Below, piece after piece: positions 14,690 to 27,301 of a stretch of 64,000 bases of DNA (within the stretch, counting starts at the first letter, position 1; each line of letters starts with the position of its first letter). The position numbers were made by a program, and so were the translations under genes. The notes beneath the pieces are model-generated. The model was not told the DNA's origin and did no database searches. It saw only the letters and a program-made list of their open reading frames with translations. The stretch is from Stercorarius parasiticus (taxonomy: Eukaryota; Chordata; Aves; Charadriiformes; Stercorariidae), in assembly GCA_013396915.1 (NCBI GenBank), contig VWZL01005191.1, positions 804,953 to 868,952 on the forward strand. Direction: 5' to 3'.

Positions 14690-15060
14690 TGTAAGGAAGG
14701 CCTGTCCGCAGATCCCTGTCTCTGACTCTACTTAGAGGCTCACCCAGTGTTTATATCTTTAGACTTGCTGCTCTTGAGACAAGACCTTTGTTTTGTTCCT
14801 GGCCGGGAAACCCACCAAGATCTATATATTCATGATGAATATATTTACATTGTTTGAAGGGTGTGTTGTAGGAGAATCTGTATTCTCTATGCTAATAGCA
14901 CTCTTGTCATGCTCACTAATCCTTTGTTTCAGTGCCCCAGAAGTCTTTCCTATGCAAATCAATTCACTGGGACACTTTAACATGTAAATCGCAATCTGCC
15001 TCACGCGTGAGGAATTGATGGATTTTAAATTCCTTGTCTGTGGGGAAGTAATGAATGGTA
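14690..15060 (-). mobile_element. Penelope-like element relic with GIY-YIG endonuclease domain
   Basis: On the minus strand, 15004-14822 reads without a stop for 60 codons and contains IYMLKCP, then ICIGKTSGALKQRISEH. This is the core of a GIY-YIG nuclease as fused to the reverse transcriptase of Penelope-like elements: a tyrosine in IY, a CP pair, the IGKT turn, then L..RI.EH with the catalytic-type arginine and histidine. Just upstream, in another phase, is FPTDKEFKIHQFLT (about 15055-15014), matching the linker that precedes the domain in these elements; one frameshift separates the two. Downstream, to about 14700, a weaker match to the C-terminal end of the domain (LVSRAASLKI, then a stop) can be followed. 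The usual second cysteine after CP is lost. The reverse transcriptase part was not found. A host GIY-YIG gene such as SLX1 fits less well. Confidence 0.78.
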
Positions 15061-18000
15061 CTTATTTAACATATACTACTACACTAGGTGTATCTCCAGT
15101 ACTTAGTGGCTGTGCTGTACCAAGTCTAATACAGCATTCACAGTTTTAGAAGTACAAGAGAGAAGGACCAAAAACCTGTGACAAATATACTTATTTTTCT
15201 CTTTCATGTGCCAAAAGTAGTAATCATGATAAAACGATCAGTGATCTAGGATCTTGACTGAGAATATGATACTATTCTTTCATTGTGGAGTGAATGCTAA
15301 CTCCTGTGAGGAAACATTACTGAATATTCCTAACTGAATCCAAGACATTTAACATTAAAAAAAAAATATATATATATAAAATTTGTCAAGTCAGAAAAGA
15401 ACAGATTCAACAAATGAAAATATTATATGTACAAAACTAGACATATACAGAGTTGAATGAGCTGAATAGGACAAAAATTAGGTAAAGGAATACTTGTAAA
15501 ATTAAACACAGAAATTATTGATTCTGAAGAATATGCATCCTGGTGTATGAGAGGAATTAGCAACATTATACCTCCCCAAATTTTTGTGAAAATTCAAGCA
15601 GGCTGCAGGAGGAGGTGGGGGTTTGCAAGGCAAAAAACCAATTGATATTCAAACTGATATCAAAAGAAAATAAAGTCCTGAGGACTGTATTTATCAGAGA
15701 AAGGTCACAGATCTTTGCACATTCTATACGTGTGGCTGTATCAATAGGAATGTGTTATTCTGGAAAGGAGAGACTGTCTTCTTTACCATGAAAATAGAGG
15801 GTTGGTTTTGTTTTGATTTGTTTCAAGGAGAAAACCGCAATTTAACCTAAAGAAAACATGATAAAATAGTAGAATTCTGCACACTTGATTTGAGTCATAT
15901 TCTTTGTCTGCAGTTTTGTGTATGGTCCTTTTAATAGAAAAGGTCATCACATTAATTTTCACCTGAGTTTTTAATTTATCCTTTATGCAGTGTCTGTTCA
16001 TACTAAAGAATGACACCTGACAAAGAGCTAGAGTTTTAGAAATATGATAGGTTTAGATGCTTTTGTTTGGTTGTAAAAAACATAGTTAGGCCTACAGTTT
16101 TAATGATTACAGTACAATATAATTACCTAGGTACATTTTACAGTGCAAAATTGTAAGGTAACTTCTTCAGCACTTAAACCAGAAGGACTTCCTTGTAAAA
16201 AATGCCTTTTCTGAAGTCTTCCTTTTTCTAAAGACAAAAATGTGGTGCAGTGCTGTTTAGGAGATCAGAAAACAATTTATGAGCGAAAAGAATCTGACCT
16301 GACATGCTGGCACGCCACAGAATTGAAAATATATGCCAGTTTCTGAGAATCTCTACGCTCAAACCATCTCTGAAGGACATTAAGGCCAGATAAAACTAAA
16401 ATCCAAATCATCTTTGGAATTACATATGTATACATACGCACCATTCCCCCTGTCCCATCCTCCCACCCCCCACCCCTGGAAATACGGAAATAGTCCCCCT
16501 CATCTATTAGCAATATATAACCAAAACCACAATACTTACATTTGAGATCTCTCATTCTCCAGGTTAAGAAAACAACGAAAACAACACAAAGTTTTGCAGA
16601 AACACTTCAAGGGATGGGAGCCAGTTCACTGAATATAAGTACAGAATGTTAAGGACTAATTCCAAGTTAGTCATCTTAATCTCCCTTTATGGAGGGAAAT
16701 AGGCATTTGTAGGGTATGAATCATCTCTTTCCAAAATAGGTCAAAAGACCTGTGCCTTCAAATGCCAATTTTTCTTCTTTGACTGAAAACGCAATTTCAG
16801 GTGAGTGATTCAGCTGTAGTTGTCTGCACCATAGATGTCTAAAATGAGGTGAAAAGCATATTGCCCAAAATGATTTTAATGAAATTACTCATTTGAAAAA
16901 TACTTTTATGAAGCTGAAGTTGCATTATCATCTCTTATTTGTAAGGCAAGTATATCTTTACTTATATCTATATATCTATATATTTCCAAGTATATCTAAC
17001 ATGTTTCTGTTAGGCTAAAACTATAACATATTTTAAAATTACTATTTAAAATATTAAATTTTTAAATTATTAGGTTGGGTGAACTATTATATTAATCATT
17101 CTCTAAAGGCTGGTATGGTACCAAGACTTTTTCCCACATTTGGCTAAAGATCAAATGTAGAACTTGTATGTATATATATCATAGCACTCTTTCTGAAATT
17201 GGTTGAACTTGCACACATATTTGACAGGGCATCCCTATTGTTTTTTTTTTTACTTTTAGAAGAAGCTTTTTGACGTTTTACCTCCTCCTCCTTTTCTCCA
17301 TGTAGCGGCTTTACCTAGATGAATGGGAGCAAACAGAATCTTCAAAGAACCTTTTCTTCTGTGGTCTAGTGTCCACAGAGGTGAGACTTATCTCACCTAA
17401 CTTTAGGTGTCACCACTGCAATTCTTTGCAGCTCAACTAGTCGGTATAGCCTTCCTTTGTAATCAGTGGTGAGAAATAGGTGTTTGAAGGCATGATTAAT
17501 GTTAAATATTAAATTCCCCTTAGATGAATAGCTCCTACTGTGATTCATTGGAAAGAAACTTAGCGTGCCAGTCTCAGTCATAAGGGAACTCTACATTGTT
17601 CACTAAAAGTGATCCAAGGAGCAAACCTTTGAGCACCAATCAGTTGCCATCTCAGTTCTTGGCTCTGTTTTGGACTCTTCCAGCTAGCTTTCTCTTGGCA
17701 GAGAAGTAGTTATCTGTACGTAGCTGAATAGGAGCTAAGCAGTGTCAATTAGTCTTGGGGGCCAGGACATGGTGTCTTATCCTTGACATACCCATAAATG
17801 TTTACATTCTAGATGTCTGCGTTTAGTCAAATGATTCCCACCTAAGGTCTTTCCTTTTATTTATAGTATTTGCGAAAGCAGAGCAATACCAAAATTACTT
17901 AGCTTCCCAGAGCAGGAAAAAAAAAAATCAATTCACCCAGTCCAGTCTGCAGAGAATTTTTTTTTTGTTATATCCTTAATTCGTGCAGCACGGTTAGCAC

Positions 18001-21000
18001 TACTTACTTTCTAGATGGAGCCTGCCTGAAAATATGACATCTGTTAAGAAACAGACCTTTCTTCACTTCAATAATTGCAAGCGTGGGGAAAACCAGAAAG
18101 GAATGCAATACTGCAGTAAAGCAGAAGACATTTAGTGGCATGGAATGGTTGTTGTATGTGCAATATGTGATTAGGAAGTAACCAGGAAAAATGACTGTTA
18201 GGATACAAATAAATTCACACTTGCCAAGTTTTGGCTGCTCCTGGCATGACATTTCCCCTCCTCTTTAACATACCAGTTTATGTATAGCTGCAATTAAACA
18301 ATAAAAGCCATAGCATTTTCAAATAAACAGCTTGAAGATAAGTGAGGCATCCAGTGGAAATATAAGCTTTGGTGGTGATGCAGTAGTATGAAATGTTTGA
18401 GAATCACTAGCTGCAGATAATAATCTTAAATATGTAGAACTATTTAATGTGCCATCCAACTCTTGTGATGTATCTTAATTTCTTCATTTAGCATTTGTAC
18501 GGTACTACTCTGATGATGACCGGTTCTGTTTTGTTAGATAATGCTTAAGAGCACAATAAAATGATATTTTGTGCCCTTTTCCCTGATACTTATGGCAAAG
18601 TCATAATGTTAGTAAACCACTGTTTTCCACAGTTGTTTAGTGGTTTCCCTTCTGCTGTAAGACAAAGCTGCAAAAGATTCGATAATCCATCTGAGAATGA
18701 TATTTTTTGCCTTCCATCAGAGTTCTTCAGAGTTTAACTTTATTAGGATACGTGTTTCATGCTAAATCTGTTATGGCTTTTTTTAACTAGCCTGAAAAAG
18801 TGTCTATGCACATTTTCAATTTACTTGCAGAAATGTTGACACTCCTAAGTCTCCAAAATGAGAGTGAAAAATACAAAAGCAGTGGAGAATTATCATTCCA
18901 TCCACTTCTAGGCAAATCCTAGTTGGCTGCAAAGGAACCTGAAAGAAATGCTATGGCTTTTGAAACCATTTAAAGTATCTTTTGTAGGTCAATTGTAGTG
19001 TATGAAAAGGTGGTGGCAGTACAAAGAAGTGACCTTTATTCATGATTTTTAAATGTTCTTGATATTTCTGAAATAAGTCTCACAGTTGCAGTGATCTGGT
19101 GTGAGGGTTTTGTTTTGTTTTGTTTTTTAGTGTTTGAAGGTTTAGATGATGTAAGGTCAATAAGGGACTTGTTCTCTGTACCCCTTTATTTCTGCCGATA
19201 TCAGCAGTACTGAGACTTCTGTCCTTTATAGAAAATAAAGTTGGGTTCTTAAGATCACAATATAACATGCACACAATTTTTGAGCCTGTGTTTTTCATGT
19301 TTATATCTTTAAAAAAGAATATGCTGTATACTCTCCAAAAGACACAGAGAGGGCAAAGAAAATGTCGTCCGAATAAATACATGTCAAAGTATATTTGCAG
19401 CATCTTTCTGAGAGATGATCCAGCTATTTTTATCTCCTCTTTAGATTAATTCCCTTTGTGTTTACTTACATATACATGGGACTTGTTAAGGGAGAGAAGT
19501 TTGTTTCTATTGTCACAGCTTTGATACCTATTCATCCATCAGTCCATAGAGTTTTGCCTGGTTTTGGGGTTGGTTTTTTTTGGGCTTCTAGAAATCATTA
19601 ACAATGAGAATATATATATCTGTTTGTGCATATTTGCTTATGAGTGTACATTTTAGTAAGGGGATTATTTTGCCTGGGCAAGCCAGAGGACACCTGCTTG
19701 CTGACATGAAAATGTCTCTGTACCTCTTTTCTGTCAGCATGGGGTTAGAGCGTATTTCTATGGAAATGAGCTCCTTACTATTTATATTTGCTGGCTCTCA
19801 AATGATTCATTAATAGTATCACCTCATGTAGCTTGGCACAACTATACCTTCTTGTGTGAACAAAGTGCTATTGCATCAATAAAAACAGCAAAAGTGCTGT
19901 TCTTTATACTTTAACAAATGAGGAATTTAAAATCCATCAGATTGTCATGTGTGAGACAATAACGTGATTTACATATTAAAATGCCCCTGTGGGTGGATTA
20001 CCATAGAAAAGATCATTACACAGTAGAGCTGTTTTTCCCCTTCATCAAAATCTCTTTTTAAATGTCTCTTATAGATACAAGCGAAGTGAAAACTGTCTTG
20101 ATTATATATCTCATTTCATTTTGCTTGTCTTTAAAAATCAGAGAAGTTGAAGAGCCCAATAAAAAAAAAAAACAAACCTAGCTTAAGAAATTGGAGAAAA
20201 AATCCTTGACAGACTGAAAACGGTTATGGAAAGAGAAGGGAAAAGGTGGAGCAGAGGGTGAGAGAGGAATATATTCTGAGTCTATTCAAACATTAGATGA
20301 GTTTGCACAAGCAGAATAGGCCTCGAGAAATTTATGTCAAAAACAAACCAGGAATGATTGTTCCAAGATCAACTGCTGTCACATGTGCAACAAAAAAGAA
20401 CCAATTTATTAACTAGTTAATTCAACAAATACATTTTTCTTCGCTTATTTATTAACAGTACAAGAACAATATGCTAGCATGGTTAGACAAGAAAGGACTA
20501 CAGTGTATAGAAATTAAGGCTATAATTGAAAGGTTTCAGTGTAACACTCACTCATGCCCTTAGAATTTTGTACTCTCATATTTCTAGAAGGAGTATTTTC
20601 GCATGACAGATAAACGCTAACACTGACAGTTGCTGGAATTAGAATTTCCACCTGTAAAACATATCCACATATATGGGCATATGCATGCAAATTTAGTCCT
20701 TGGACCACTGCAGAACTGATATTGGATAAACATCCAGGCAGTTGTCCGTACTTGAGAAGCCTTTTAGGTACAAGTAGAGACCAATGTGAAAATTAGGCTA
20801 CAAAGTTCTAAATTTCCTCACATGCCCTTATTTAGCATTTTGTGGCAAAAATACACACACTGGTGATTTTTGATTCTCAGCATGGGCTACAACTTCTTTT
20901 TCACAAAACAGACTGTATTGCTTTTCCTGTGATTTATATCCGCTTCCTCTAATGGAGCAATGCAATGATGCTTTGTAGCATAGGATCAGCTTGAACAGTT

Positions 21001-24000
21001 TCCTAAACTGTAGTTTGTAGACTGCCTGTGATTTGCAAAAAAACCCTTGCTTTGTCTTTAAAGATTGTTGCTCATCACACAGTCCAGCCCTCTTATTTTT
21101 CTTCTTTCCTTATGAGTCATATTAAAAAAAAAGTTAAAAAGGTCATAAGATAATTTCCTAACAATACGTTATCATGCAAATAATTGCTACTGTGTGTAAT
21201 CATTACTTAGTTGTTAGTGGTCAATGTGAACAGAGGGTGGTCCATGAGACAGATTCCGTGTTTAAACACATACCATGAAGAAGTTTCTGGAAGCCTTATC
21301 TTTTCAAAATTAAATTGGAGCTGACAAAATGTCTCTGTGCTGGCTGCCACAAATTCCTAAAGCCTGTAGCTGCTGATTTAGAGATTTTTGTGAGATTGTA
21401 TATTCTTGAGGCAAGTTTAATAAAAACATTCTGGTTTTGTATAATCAATCTTTTTGTCTGTGTGTTTGCTCTGATCCAAAACCTATTAAAGTCAATTAGA
21501 GTAACTGTGCAAATGAAGTGATGTAATGATAATGTAAGAGTCATTGTGCTGTGACTTGCATTAAGCTCTGAGCCAACTTCTTGTAGCTCAGTTATTTCCA
21601 TGAACCTCAGCAGATTTGGACTGACCGAGTGATCATTCAATTAATGAAAATGTCATACACTATCTGTTGATAAACTGCTGTGTGAAATAGTTTCTAATAT
21701 TACAGAGGTTATTGCGTGTCTTTGCCTCTAAAGTTCCTTTTGTTTGTGGATTGTTAGTGGTCTATATCAAGCAGCACTGACGTTTTATGACATGTTACCA
21801 AGCAAAAATTCTACTGAACATGTAACATTACTATTAATACTGTATTGAAGACATAAGAAATGAAGAATTCTTCATTATATTGCTTTGTTTTAGTCCATAA
21901 ACTCTCTGTCTAGTGCATGCTTAGGGAAAAATGGTCTTTTTTGACCTCTATTTTGAAGAAAAGAATAGAGTTAATTCAAAATGGTTGTTCCTATGCTTTT
22001 TTTGTTTTGAAATCTGACATTTCCTCTGAGGACAAAGCAAGATATACACACGGATGGAGAAAGGAGAAAACAGAAGATAAGAAGAAAGTGAATTCTGAAG
22101 AAGTATGTCAATTAATTTGCTAGGAGACTGCAAGGATGTGGCAAGACCACTGCTACCACGCCAGGGTTCCTAGGCTTTTCAAATTTTGTCTTGTTTTGGT
22201 TTTATTTTGGCCGATCTGTTGCAGACAAATCTTTTTCTGTAGGTTCAGCATCGATTTTAGCATGAAATCAAAGCACAAAGAAGGTAGAAGTGTTAAGTGG
22301 CAAAATTGGAACACAGAAGATTGATAGAGCAATAGAAGAAAGGTATGGAGTACTAGAAAGAAGACTGGATTTCTTTTCAGAGGACATACTGAAAGAACTT
22401 CTGTTATTTGGTTTCTCCTCTTAGTTTATTCTAAGCAGAGCATTTTTAGTGACCAGGGAAGGGGAAAGAAAAAAGGCAGACAACAGTGTTGTTATCTTGA
22501 GGTTGGTAACGTTGACTGAAGTTCCCTAACAGGTAAGAGTGAGAAACAAGGTGCTGAATGGTTTCTTTTAGAAATGCTTTATTAAAATAGCTACCAAACT
22601 TACCTCTCAGAACTGTCCATCAGATCAATAATACAGTAGCGTAAATGTGCACAGTCATCCCATTGTAACAGCACTGTGGTCTGGTTGCTCTAGCAGTCAC
22701 ATAATCTTGCCTGGGCACATGAGCATGTAGTCAAAAGTCCTAATTCAGTCAGTGCTCATCCTTTTTATTTTTTTGATTCAATTTTTGTATATTTTCTTTC
22801 AACGACAGTTTTACTCCTATCATGTAAGTTTCCAAAGTGGATGTTGTTGTCATGATCGTGATTTTTTGAAAACAAAGGGGCTTTTATTGAGTCCTACAAA
22901 AGTAAAGCTAGGTCCAAACTTCATATACTTGAACATTGCAATCATTACATCTTCAAATCTTTCTGTGATCTTCAACCTCACTACAGTTCACTGCAATCTG
23001 CTTAGGACTTCTACCCCAATGCTCTTTAGACACAAAAACAAAGACAAAGGTCAAAAGTTTTACAAGTAGCTGTTACTCATCTCACATAGTTCAGACAGGG
23101 AAAAGTTAAATATTTGGTCTGAGCTAGATGCCACCCTCTGTAGCCAACACACTTTATCTATGGAGTATCTTCTTGCATCCTAATAGATTTAGGCTCGTTG
23201 AGCTGAATTTCATTTTTAATGGTGAGTTTTATCTCTTTAATAATGTTTATTTCTATTATTTGACTCTGAAATCAAACTTCAGTTAGATGTGTAATTACTA
23301 GCCAGTTACAGCTAAGTGAGAAATCCTCTTTGAGCATGTATCCACTTTATATGTATCCTTATAAAGTATTAATATTGCCAAGGCTAAGATTCCTTATAAT
23401 TTCCCAGTCAGGAACTTTTCTCCCAGTGTTACAATTGGCGCAGGAAAAATTTCCTCAAATTTATCAACCAGAGGTAGAATGCTAAGGACCACCTCACAGA
23501 ACATTAGAGTCTTATAACTTTTCTATGGAAATTGTGAGCTTCAGTCCCTTCATTTTTTTAATAACCCTTCAGATTTTTTTAATAAATTGCATTCAAGAGA
23601 TTCTATGGTACTATTGAAAGTACTGTAAAAAATTATTAGAACAAGACAGTAAGCTGGATATTACTTTCAGTAATAATCTTGAAATCAAACTGGTTAAGAT
23701 AGAATGCCTACTAACAGAATTTGTGCCTTTTTAATAAATTACCATCTTCTGCTTGTCTAGTATAGCTGGTGTGCTGATGCTAAGGGCCCACTCATTCACT
23801 CCTTCAGTAAGCGTCTTATCTGAGCATGAGGGACTAGGGCCACAATAAATATTATAATATTATTTAAATTTGTCTTTATAACATTTCTGTTATCAAGAAA
23901 ATAACATGAAAAGAAAGACACAAGCAAAATGTGCCAAAGCTTCAAAATTTGAGTCAGGACATTTTTTGGCAATGTAGCAAATTAGGGCTAATTATTGTAC

Positions 24001-24369
24001 AGTGCCAAAGGCATTCTTTTCAGGAGCATGATGAAATTCTTTCCTCCCACTCTCCCATTAATTCACTCTTACCTCTGTGTAGTTCCTGCTAATGGCACTA
24101 TGACTCTGCTTTAACAGAGTAAAACACCGATCCACACCACCTCAGGAGAAATGCTTGAAGGTTTTCTGCAAAACTCCTCAAAATTTTCAGTGTGTGCATA
24201 GAATATGCAACTGCAATATCTTTGAAAGTGACTATTGCCTTCACTCAGATAGGATTCATTTTGTGGGGGGAGTTAGCTATATCCCCATCTTCTTCATATC
24301 TCTTCCTTTAGGAAGGAGCACTGGTCCATACACCTAACAATTCTGATTGGTTTTTATTTATGCAGGATA
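15061..24369. other. Long unique AT-rich block, no gene seen
   Basis: No exon or transposon recognised. Low-complexity spots are an A-run followed by (AT)n at 15357-15377 and (TATATC)-like repeats at 16951-16996. A stretch at about 21296-21640 is open on both strands (114 codons minus, 68 plus) without a recognisable motif. Confidence 0.5.
16951..16996. repeat. (TATATC)-like short tandem repeat
   Basis: Repeated TATATCT units with small variations, AT-rich and probably length-variable. Confidence 0.7.
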
Positions 24370-24670
24370 ATCATAGAATACCGGGTTGGAAGGGACCTCA
24401 AGGATCATCTGGTCCAACCTTTCTTGGCAAAAGCATGGTCTAGACAAGATGGCCCAGCACCCTGTCCAGATGAATCTTAAAGGTGTCCAGTGTTGGGGAA
24501 TCCACTACTTCCCTGGGGAGATTATTCCAATGGCTGATTGTTCTCATGGCGAAAAATGTTCCTTTTGTGTCCAGTTGGAATTTCCCCAGGAGTAACTTGC
24601 ACCCATTACCCCTCGTCTTTTCCACGTGACTCCTTGTAAAAAAGGAGTCTCATCTTCTTTGTAACCACCC

Positions 24671-24915
24671 TTAAAAGTGGAACATGGTGATAAGGTCTTC
24701 CATAAGCTTTTTTTGCTCAAGGCTGAATAAACTCAGTTCTCTCAGCCTTTCCTCATATGGCAGGCTTCCCAGCCCTTTAATCATCTTTGTAGCTCTTCTC
24801 TGGACCCTCTCCAGCCTGTCCACATCTTTTTTGTACAGCGGGGGCCAAAACTGAACACAGTATTCCAGGTGTGGCCTGACAAGTGCTAAGTAGAGTGGGA
24901 TAATGACTTCTTTAT
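24671..24915 (-). pseudogene. CR1 ORF2 C-terminal region after the gap
   Basis: On the far side of the N gap the minus frame reads [20 protein letters not shown], then [20 protein letters not shown] and [17 protein letters not shown], the conserved end of CR1 ORF2. A second frame (24625-24440) continues with the last part of the protein, including ISHWNNLPREVVDSPTLDTF. Confidence 0.92.
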
Positions 24916-24937
24916 NNNNNNNNNNNNNNNNNNNNNN
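24916..24937. other. Assembly gap, 22 N
   Basis: Twenty-two undetermined bases within the CR1 reverse transcriptase. Flanking protein blocks show that more sequence is missing than the N count suggests. Confidence 0.99.
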
Positions 24938-25400
24938 CCAGCCTATCCAGGTCTTCCTGCAGGGTGGCTCTCCCTTCCAAAGCGTCCACTTGCCCACTCA
25001 GTTTGGTATCATCAGCAAACTTCATTAGGGTATGCTTGATCCCATCACCCAAATCACTTACGAAGATATTAAATAGTGTTGGGCCCAATATCAATTCCTG
25101 GGGGACCCCACTTGTCAGAGGTTGCCAGTTTGAAAAGGAGTTATTTAGCACCACCTTCTGGGTGTGGCCTGTCGTGTGGCCTGTCAGGCAGTTCCCCACC
25201 CACTGCACAGACCACTTCTCTAGACCGTAATGTGCCCGTTCCTCTAGGAGGAGGCTGTTTGGAACCATATCAAAAGCCTTGGAAAAATCCAGATAGACAA
25301 TTTCCACCACTCGCCCCACATCAATCAAGCAGGTTGCTGTGTCGTAGAAGGCCCATGTTTGTCACGCATGATTTGCTGTTGGTGAACTAGTGTTGGCTTT
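24938..25400 (-). pseudogene. CR1 ORF2 reverse transcriptase core, broken
   Basis: The 138-codon minus frame starting at 25328 shows reverse transcriptase blocks in order: IVYLDFSKAFDMVPN with the first catalytic aspartate, then LTSGVPQELILGPTLFNIF, then LMKFADDTKLSG with the catalytic F-A-D-D box. It stops at the 22-N gap. A short repeat (GHTTGHT) within it may be a small local duplication. Confidence 0.92.
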
Positions 25401-25646
25401 TCCCAGTCATTGGCTTCATTTGACCTGTGATAAACCCCAGGAGGATTCATTCCATAACTTTCCCAGGAACTGAAGTAAGACTGATGGGCCTATAATTTCC
25501 TGGATCGTCCTTTAAGACCTTCATGTAGATGGAGGATGACACTAGCCTTCTTCCGGTCTTCTGAGATGTCACCGAATCTCCATGGCTTCTCAAAGATTAT
25601 GGAGAGCAGCCTCGCAAAGATGTCAGCCAGTTCTCTTAACACCCTT
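25293..25646. repeat. 354-bp direct duplication, copy 1
   Basis: This segment starts ATAGACAATTTCCACCACTC and ends TTAACACCCTT. It is repeated immediately after a single N with only one difference noticed (GTCACGCATG here, GTCAAGCATG in copy 2). It lies inside the CR1 element. Confidence 0.95.
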
Positions 25647-25647
25647 N
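25647..25647. other. Single-N assembly gap between duplicated segments
   Basis: One N separates the two nearly identical 354-bp copies. Confidence 0.99.
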
Positions 25648-26001
25648 ATAGACAATTTCCACCACTCGCCCCACATCAATCAAGCAGGTTGCTGTGTCGT
25701 AGAAGGCCCATGTTTGTCAAGCATGATTTGCTGTTGGTGAACTAGTGTTGGCTTTTCCCAGTCATTGGCTTCATTTGACCTGTGATAAACCCCAGGAGGA
25801 TTCATTCCATAACTTTCCCAGGAACTGAAGTAAGACTGATGGGCCTATAATTTCCTGGATCGTCCTTTAAGACCTTCATGTAGATGGAGGATGACACTAG
25901 CCTTCTTCCGGTCTTCTGAGATGTCACCGAATCTCCATGGCTTCTCAAAGATTATGGAGAGCAGCCTCGCAAAGATGTCAGCCAGTTCTCTTAACACCCT
26001 T
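25648..26001. repeat. 354-bp direct duplication, copy 2
   Basis: Same sequence as 25293-25646 apart from one base. The CR1 sequence then continues normally (GAGTGGATAGTGTCAGGGAC), so this copy is contiguous with the upstream part of the element and copy 1 with the downstream part. Confidence 0.95.
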
Positions 26002-26663
26002 GAGTGGATAGTGTCAGGGACCATCGATTTTTAGGGGTCAAGCTCCTGTAATCGTTCATAAACCAACTCTTCCTTCACTGATGGTGGGTCTGTGTTTGCA
26101 TCAACCTGGATTGTTGTTCCCAAGGCCTGGGCCCCAACTGTGCTGGTAAAGACAGAGGTGAAGAAAGTGTTGAGAACCTCTGCCTTTTCAGCATTGCTGG
26201 TGACTACTTCACCTCTCCTGTTTAACAGCAGGCCAATATTTTCCTTCTGTTTCTGCTTGTTGTTTACGTACCTCTCTTGTATTTTTTGACATCTCTGGTC
26301 AATTTCAATTTAAGCTGAGCTTTTGCTTTTCTAACTGCATCTCTGGCAATGCCCTTGTAGTTCTCAACAGGTATTTGTCCACTTTTCCATCTCTGGTATG
26401 TTTCTCTTTTGGTTTTGAGCAGACTCAGAAGCTTGCAGTTAAGCCAAGGGGGTCTCTTGCTCTGCCTACTTCCCTTACTTTTAAAGGGGATGAACTGGTT
26501 TTATGCTTCCAGGAGAGCATTCTTGAAAAACTCCCAGCACTTGCTAGCTCCTTTAACCCCCATGGAAGCTTCCCACGTAATCCCTCCCAACTGATCTCTG
26601 AGTGACTGAAGTTTGCTTTTCTAAAATCTAAAACCTTTGTCCTAGTGGTAACCTTCAGCATGC

Positions 26664-27301
26664 TCAGCAGCATCCCAAACTCCACAATACTGTGATCGCT
26701 ACAGCCAAGGCTATCACTAACCTACAAAGCAGCTTTTCTTGGTTTGTGAGTAGCAAGTCCAGCAGTGCCTCATTCCTGGTTGGCACATCTAACATTTGTA
26801 TGAGGAAGGAGTCCTCTACACATTCCAGGAACTTGATGGATGACATGTGAGCTGCTGTACTGTTCTTCCAATAAATGTCTGGGTAGTTCAAGTCACGCAT
26901 AAGAACCAGGTTCTGTTGACTCAAAGCTTGCTTAAATGACCCAAATATTGCTTCTTGGCCTTATTGTCTTGGCTTGGAGGTCAGTAGCAGATGTGTACTG
27001 CAAGATCTGCCTTGAAGACGACCCCTCTGATCTTGACCCAGAGTCATTAGATAGGGTTTGCACAATCACTGTAGCTGACTTCTATACATTCAAGGTTCTC
27101 CTTAACATAGAGCACAACTCCTCCTCCTCTTCTTCCCTGCCTGTCTTTACGAAACAGCCTATAGGCATCCATTGCAATCCTCCAGTCATGTGAGTTGTCC
27201 CACCCTGTTTCAGTTATTCCTATGATATCACAACTTTCTGACTGGGTGTGGATCTCTAGTTCCTCCTGTTTGTTCCCCAGGCCGCATGCATTAGTATACA
27301 T
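26664..27301 (-). pseudogene. CR1 ORF2 endonuclease (APE-type) domain, broken
   Basis: Two open stretches on the minus strand carry the APE-type endonuclease of CR1. The first (27301-27047) contains GNKQEELEI, IIGITETGWDNSHDW and RRGGGVVLYVKENL; the GITET and GGGV segments belong to the catalytic fold. The second (26924-26664) contains LNYPDIYWKN and LDVPTRNEALLDLLLTNQE. The expected G-D before the NYPD segment reads R-D here. Between them (about 27046-26925) the frame shifts but GQEAIFGSFKQALSQQNLV can still be followed. Confidence 0.9.

Noticed and set aside
24964..25390. Plus frames of 88 and 104 codons
   Set aside because: They are antisense shadows of the CR1 reverse transcriptase.
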